A stretch of DNA of 64,000 nt from Poa pratensis (lineage: Eukaryota > Streptophyta > Magnoliopsida > Poales > Poaceae), in assembly GCA_947311845.1 (NCBI GenBank), contig CAMZMU010000012.1:7111734-7175733 (forward strand), given 5' to 3'. The translations under genes and the position numbers were made by a program. Numbering within the stretch: the first letter of the stretch is position 1; every line of letters begins with the position of its first letter. The notes under the pieces were generated by a model that worked only from the letters and a program-made list of their open reading frames with translations, was not told the origin of the DNA and did not search any database. Positions 59,125 through 64,000 of the stretch are shown in pieces.

Positions 59125-62100
59125 ATGGAGGCGATGCAAGTGGCCATGGAGGATCTCCTGAAAAAATTTCAGGGCATGGCGGCAGACATGAAGGGAGTGA
59201 CGGTGGAAGTGCGTGGTCTCCGTCAGCAACTGGAGGATTTCGGCGAGGATCTGGACGGCGTCAAGCGTCGCCTCGCGGATCCGGAGCGCCCTCCCCTGCC
59301 TCGCGTCGAGATTCCGCTCGCCGACAAGGGAGCGGCCGCACCACGGCTGACGAACAACGGCTTACCGCTCATGGAGACACCGCCAGCAACATCTGGGTTT
59401 CAGACGGCACCATCATCACCTAAGGATGGGGCCGAGGCAGTACGAGCGGCCAGAACCGCGGCAGTACGAGCGAGCGGAGCAGAGATGGTACCAGCGGGCG
59501 ATTACGTCGTTCGACCTCGCCGCCACGACTTTCCTCGATTCGCAGGTGACACTCCCCTCCTCTGGACAGATTTGTGCCTCACTTACTTCGATATGTACCA
59601 AGTACCAGAGCATCACTGGGTCAGTACTGCAACTTTGCATCTGGATGGACACGCCGCACTGTGGTTTCAGTCGTTCAAGCGACGAACGCGTGCGATTTCG
59701 TGGGACTGTTTTATGCAAGCAGTTGTAGAGGAATTCGGACAGGATGAATTCGATGGTCAGATGACGAAATTGTTGCAGTTGAAACAGACTGGTACAGTTG
59801 CAGAGTATCGCTTAGCTTTTGAAGCGTGCATGTATCATCTGATCTCCTTAGATGATTCCTTAAGTCAGAGATGGTTTGTGACTCAGTTTGTCTTTGGGCT
59901 TCGAGATGACATCAGGTGTGCAGTTCGTTTACAAGGACCATCGAGTATTACTCGAGCAGCGTCTCTGGCCCGTATTCAGGAAGAGGAATTCGAGCATCAA
60001 CGACCGCGTGGTCGACCACCAGCACCAACAAAACACCCACCGGTTGGTATCACAACAACAACAACACCTCCTCGTCTTGAATGGCCAAAGAAGCAGGGCA
60101 GTGATGATTTCAATAGGGAACGCCAGCTTCGTGATTTTCGCCGTGCCAATGGACTATGTTTCAAATGTGGTGACAAATATTCTAAGGAACATCAGTGTAA
60201 GCGCTCTGGACAGTTGTTGACAATTGAAGTGGGTGAATTCGGTGAAGTAATCTCTGATGATGCTGTCATTGCACTGGAATTATTGGAGGAAACAGAAGTG
60301 CCTGCTACATGCTGCCAGTTGTCTGTGGATGCCTTGGCTGGAACTGATGGGGGTGAGACAATTCGTTTGCGTGCCTTGGTTGGAAATCAAGTAATGCTTC
60401 TGTTAATTGATTCCGGTAGTACTCATACCTTTGTTACACGATCGTTTGCTGAACGAGCTGGCTGTACTATTTCACCTGCAACACCATTGTCAGTTAAAGT
60501 AGCAAATGGTGAGTTACTTTCTTCAGCAGAGCAAGTAAAAGACTTACAATGGTGGACTCAGGGCAATACCTTCACCAATGACATGAGAATCCTGGAGCTG
60601 GGTGCCTATGATGCAATTTTGGGCATTAACTGGTTGAAGCAGTTTGGCAGGATGACAGTTGATTGGGAGGCTAAGCATCTGTCATTCAAATACCAGGGCA
60701 AAGAAATTACTCTGCAAGGTATACAAAACAAGACACAAAATACTGTTTCGGAAGTACCAGTAGAACAGCTGCAAAAATGGCTAGCAGGAAATGAAGTGTG
60801 GGCAATTGCTGTGTTGGATTCAGTAACACCATCAACAGAGAACAATTCTGATGCCTTACCACCAGATTTACAAGCACTTCTTCACCAATATAATGATGTG
60901 TTTGAGGAACCTCATGGGCTTCCGCCTCAGAGAGTGTTTGATCATGCCATTACACTCGAACCTGATACTAGACCAGTGAATTGTCGTCCATATCGATACT
61001 CTCCCCTACAGAAGGATGAGATCGAACGTCAAGTTCAAGAAATGTTGGCAGCAGGAATCATAACTGAAAGCATGAGTCCCTTTGCCTCCCCTGTGTTGCT
61101 TGTGAAGAAGAAAGACAACACATGGCGTTTTTGCATTGATTACAGAAAGCTGAATGAAGCTACAATCAAAAACAAGTTTCCTTTACCAGTAGTAGACGAG
61201 CTTCTTGATGAATTGGCTGGCACTAAATATTTTTCAAAGCTTGATCTTCGATCTGGTTATCACCAGATACGTATGCGCCCTGAAGATGAAAGCAAAACTG
61301 CCTTTAAAACGCACCACGGTCATTTCCAGTTCCGTGTGATGCCGTTCGGTTTAACTAATGCACCGGCCACTTTCCAGTGCACCATGAACTCCATCTTTGC
61401 TCCTTATCTCCGCAAATTTGTCATTGTCTTTTTAGACGACATTCTAGTTTATAGTACCACTTGGGAAGAGCACTTGGAGCATTTGAGACTGGTGCTGGAG
61501 AAACTGAGAGAGAAGCAGTTCTTTGCCAAGCAATCCAAATGCAGTTTTGGACAGAACAGCATACAGTATCTGGGGCACATTATTTCTGATCAAGGTGTTG
61601 CAACCGATCCAGAGAAAACTTCTGTCATGGTAGATTGGCCTTTACCCACCAATGCAACTGAATTGCGTAGAATTCTGGGCTTATCCGGATATTACAGAAA
61701 ATTTGTTCCCTACTATGGATTATTGGTGAAACCCTTGACTCAGTTACTCACTAAGAAGGGATTTCTTTGGACTGAGGAAGCTACTGAGGCTTTTAACAAA
61801 TTAAAACAAGCCATGATATCCACACCTGTTCTCGCCTTGCCCAACTTTGCTTTACCCTTTACTGTGGAGACAGATGCTTGTGACACTGGAGTTGGTGCTG
61901 TACTTATGCAACAAGGCCATCCGATTGCATACATGAGCAAAGCTTTGGGAGTATTGAACAGGAAGTTATCTATCTATGAGAAAGAGTTCATAGCTGTGAT
62001 CATGGCCATTGATAAGTGGAGGCAATATCTGCAAAGGGGTCGGTTCACTATCTTAACAGATCACAAGAGTTTGTGTAATCTCACAGATCAAGTCCTTAGC

Positions 62101-63777
62101 TCTGACCTGCAAAGGAAAGCAATGGCTAAAATGGTGGGTTTACAATTTGAGATTAAATACAAAAAGGGGATTGATAATGGTGTGGCAGATTCCTTGTCCA
62201 GGGTTGGTCATCTGTTGGACATTCAGGCGGTGTCTACCTGTCAGCCTGATTGGTTGGTTGAGGTGCTGAACTCGTACAGCAATGATTCTAATGTTGTTCA
62301 ATTGCTGCAAGAATTGGCAATTCAGTCTCCGAATGCCAAAGGGTTTTCCCTAGAGAAAGGCCTAATCAAATACAAGGGCAGACTCATGATAGGTGAAAAT
62401 TTGGCCTTGCAAACCAAACTGATCGCGGCGATGCATGACAGCGCAATAGGTGGCCATTCAGGTGTTCAGGCTACTTATCAGAGAGCTAAGCAACTCTATT
62501 ACTGGACTGGCATGAAACTAGCAGTTGAAACTTATGTGAAACAATGCTTAGTGTGCCAGCAAGCCAAACATACTCATCAGAAACCAGCAGGTTTACTTCA
62601 ACCTTTGCCTCCCCCTAAGGCACCATGGCAAGAAATCACCATGGATTTCGTGGAGGGATTGCCACTGTCTGAAGGTGCTAATACTATTCTGGTAGTGGTC
62701 GATCGTCTAACTAAGTATGCACATTTTCTTCCACTAAAGCATCCTTATACTGCTGCTTCTGTCGCCAAGCTATTTGTGGATAATATTCTCAAGTTACATG
62801 GAGTTCCTATGACAATCATATCAGATCGAGACAAAATCTTTACTAGTCACTTCTGGCGTGATTTGTTCAAGGCAGTGGGCACCAAGTTAAACTACAGTAC
62901 TGCTTACCACCCACAAACGGATGGGCAAAGTGAGCGTGTTAATCAATGTCTTGAGCAATATCTCCGTTGTGCTGTGCAGGACAACCCCAAATTTTGGAAG
63001 AAGTGGCTTGGCTTAGCTGAATTCTGGTACAATTCTAGTTTTCACACTGCTCTGGGGTGCTCTCCGTTTAAAGCACTCTACAAAATGGAACCCAATTTCG
63101 GTGGTATGCCAAACATTGCAGTGTCCAGTGACTCAGTGACAGGTGACACTGCTCTGGAGTATCAGGCGCAGACAGAACTTCTGCGAGCTCAACTGATCCG
63201 TGCTCAACAGCGCATGAAAACCTATGCTGACAAGAACCGAGTTGAACGTGAATTTTCTGTTGGTGATCAAGTGTTGCTCAAGCTGCAACCTTATGCTCAG
63301 CAATCTGTGGTCAACCGTCCCTATCCCAAGCTCTCCTACAAGTATTTTGGTCCATATACCATTCTGGAACGCATTGGTAAGGTGGCGTATCGCCTGGAGT
63401 TACCTGCTACTGCACAAGTCCACCCGGTGTTTCATGTGTCGCAGCTCAAGGCTTTCACCGCAAATTATACACCAGTGTACCAGGATTTACCGGCGGCACC
63501 TGATCTGCATGCGGCCACCCCTGTTCCTGTGGCGATTTTGCAACGTAGACTGGTTCGTAAAGGTAATAATGCTGCTCCACAAATCTTGGTGAAATGGGCT
63601 CATCTTTCTGACGCAATGGCTACTTGGGAGGACTATTACGTTCTGAAGCAACGTTACCCAATGGCAAGTATCTGGGAAGCTGATGAAGCTGCAGGGGCAT
63701 CTTCTCAAGGAGGGGCAAATGTCACACCTCCTACATACGAGTCCAGGCTGGAGGTGGACATCGAGTCACATGTGTGA
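59125..63777 (+). CDS. Gag-pol polyprotein of chromovirus Gypsy, intact
   Basis: One open frame of 1550 codons from ATG 59125 ([16 protein letters not shown]); this is the first ATG in the frame, and a TTG lies 9 nt upstream. Gag has a coiled-coil N-terminus, a capsid region (residues ~150-280) and a zinc-knuckle-like [14 protein letters not shown] (345-358) in which the usual first His is Ser. Protease DSG is at 429-431, reverse transcriptase FLDD at about 769-772, RNase H catalytic Asp 917. Integrase has an HHCC finger (HDSAIGGH…CLVC) and D1174, D1234, E1270 (DX35E). A chromodomain-like end ([16 protein letters not shown]) lies at about 1465-1511. The stop lies inside the 3' LTR. No stops or shifts, so it may be an active copy. 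Confidence 0.95.
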   Translation: MEAMQVAMEDLLKKFQGMAADMKGVTVEVRGLRQQLEDFGEDLDGVKRRLADPERPPLPRVEIPLADKGAAAPRLTNNGLPLMETPPATSGFQTAPSSPKDGAEAVRAARTAAVRASGAEMVPAGDYVVRPRRHDFPRFAGDTPLLWTDLCLTYFDMYQVPEHHWVSTATLHLDGHAALWFQSFKRRTRAISWDCFMQAVVEEFGQDEFDGQMTKLLQLKQTGTVAEYRLAFEACMYHLISLDDSLSQRWFVTQFVFGLRDDIRCAVRLQGPSSITRAASLARIQEEEFEHQRPRGRPPAPTKHPPVGITTTTTPPRLEWPKKQGSDDFNRERQLRDFRRANGLCFKCGDKYSKEHQCKRSGQLLTIEVGEFGEVISDDAVIALELLEETEVPATCCQLSVDALAGTDGGETIRLRALVGNQVMLLLIDSGSTHTFVTRSFAERAGCTISPATPLSVKVANGELLSSAEQVKDLQWWTQGNTFTNDMRILELGAYDAILGINWLKQFGRMTVDWEAKHLSFKYQGKEITLQGIQNKTQNTVSEVPVEQLQKWLAGNEVWAIAVLDSVTPSTENNSDALPPDLQALLHQYNDVFEEPHGLPPQRVFDHAITLEPDTRPVNCRPYRYSPLQKDEIERQVQEMLAAGIITESMSPFASPVLLVKKKDNTWRFCIDYRKLNEATIKNKFPLPVVDELLDELAGTKYFSKLDLRSGYHQIRMRPEDESKTAFKTHHGHFQFRVMPFGLTNAPATFQCTMNSIFAPYLRKFVIVFLDDILVYSTTWEEHLEHLRLVLEKLREKQFFAKQSKCSFGQNSIQYLGHIISDQGVATDPEKTSVMVDWPLPTNATELRRILGLSGYYRKFVPYYGLLVKPLTQLLTKKGFLWTEEATEAFNKLKQAMISTPVLALPNFALPFTVETDACDTGVGAVLMQQGHPIAYMSKALGVLNRKLSIYEKEFIAVIMAIDKWRQYLQRGRFTILTDHKSLCNLTDQVLSSDLQRKAMAKMVGLQFEIKYKKGIDNGVADSLSRVGHLLDIQAVSTCQPDWLVEVLNSYSNDSNVVQLLQELAIQSPNAKGFSLEKGLIKYKGRLMIGENLALQTKLIAAMHDSAIGGHSGVQATYQRAKQLYYWTGMKLAVETYVKQCLVCQQAKHTHQKPAGLLQPLPPPKAPWQEITMDFVEGLPLSEGANTILVVVDRLTKYAHFLPLKHPYTAASVAKLFVDNILKLHGVPMTIISDRDKIFTSHFWRDLFKAVGTKLNYSTAYHPQTDGQSERVNQCLEQYLRCAVQDNPKFWKKWLGLAEFWYNSSFHTALGCSPFKALYKMEPNFGGMPNIAVSSDSVTGDTALEYQAQTELLRAQLIRAQQRMKTYADKNRVEREFSVGDQVLLKLQPYAQQSVVNRPYPKLSYKYFGPYTILERIGKVAYRLELPATAQVHPVFHVSQLKAFTANYTPVYQDLPAAPDLHAATPVPVAILQRRLVRKGNNAAPQILVKWAHLSDAMATWEDYYVLKQRYPMASIWEADEAAGASSQGGANVTPPTYESRLEVDIESHV
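63707..63719 (+). other. Polypurine tract of chromovirus
   Basis: AAGGAGGGGCAAA directly before the 3' LTR; it is also coding sequence of gag-pol. Confidence 0.85.
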
Positions 63778-64000
63778 GCTGGCGAGTGTTGATTGGTCCA
63801 GCTAGGTGGGACAGCTTGTAAGCTGAGTTGGTGAGCCCTGGGCCACCTGTAAGCGTGCGTGTGTGCGTTGATACTTAAACCCAAACCATGTACTCGTGAG
63901 GATTATGAATCTGAAATGGATGTTCTGTGATCCTCACCCTTGCTGTCTGCTTCTCACCTCCTGCTTCCTCTGCATCTCACCCAATTTCTCCTCAATTACC
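63720..64000 (+). repeat. 3' LTR of chromovirus (first 281 bp)
   Basis: Identical by eye to 58595-58875. The last 46 bp of the LTR lie beyond the window. Confidence 0.92.

Larger units (their letters stand above)
58595..64000 (+). mobile_element. Full-length chromovirus Ty3/Gypsy retrotransposon (3' end cut by window)
   Basis: 5' LTR, initiator-tRNA-Met priming site, uninterrupted gag-pol with C-terminal chromodomain, polypurine tract and the first 281 bp of the 3' LTR are all present. The order protease, reverse transcriptase, RNase H, integrase marks Ty3/Gypsy; the chromodomain marks a chromovirus. The left target-duplication candidate is GGTGC (58590-58594); the right one lies beyond the window. 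The two LTRs show no difference where they can be compared. It is in the same orientation as the starch branching enzyme gene and interrupts its 3' UTR. Confidence 0.93.

Overview
The window is plant nuclear DNA, almost certainly from a Triticeae grass (wheat, Aegilops, barley or rye group). Two low-copy host genes lie in about 50 kb of nested transposable elements, and the split-exon gene structure, Stowaway MITEs, long-LTR Gypsy derivatives and a class II starch branching enzyme all fit that group. The species cannot be fixed from the sequence alone.

Left host locus (1-25.3 kb, minus strand). The 5' part of an E2F transcription factor gene is present: exon 1 (1707-1501), exon 2 (334-160) and the start of exon 3 (53-1, running off the window). 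Its 5' segment (promoter-proximal DNA, exon 1, intron 1, nearly all of exon 2) has been duplicated in tandem. The upstream copy is dead: its ATG is deleted, and its exon 2 is split by a 5.5 kb L1-type LINE (2345-7878) and by a 15.2 kb Mutator-like element (7921-23102) with ~235 bp TIRs and a 9-bp target duplication. A 334-bp LINE tail sits in its intron. The Mutator-like element carries a 1.97 kb tandem duplication with a GC-rich island, a Stowaway MITE, a CACTA-like end, and an 8.2 kb internally deleted Gypsy element (14231-22449) that itself hosts a 586-bp hAT MITE.

Middle (25.3-47 kb). This is a decayed minus-strand Gypsy of the Tat type (gag/protease remnant near 46 kb, antisense coiled-coil ORF near 35 kb). 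Three insertions interrupt it. The first is a 6.7 kb non-autonomous LTR element (27642-34390, TSD GTGGT). The second is an old solo LTR (36003-42220), itself split by a 5.0 kb solo-LTR-like unit (37042-42054, TSD GCAAC). The third is a compact 2.7 kb LTR element (42900-45642) whose only ORF has repeated W-D-P/L-G motifs and no recognisable pol domain.

Right host locus (47.7-58.6 kb, plus strand). A complete 22-exon starch branching enzyme gene of the SBEIIb type is present. Every intron has GT-AG ends and the catalytic triad is intact, but exon 20 has lost one base, giving a premature stop at 57270. Only 78 bp after its stop codon a full-length, apparently very young chromovirus Gypsy begins (58595 to the window end). 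Its 1550-codon gag-pol ORF is open, and its two LTRs look identical over the 281 bp that can be compared.

The two host genes act in unrelated processes (cell-cycle transcription and starch synthesis in plastids). What links them here is the same kind of damage: duplication or frameshift plus recent transposon insertion.
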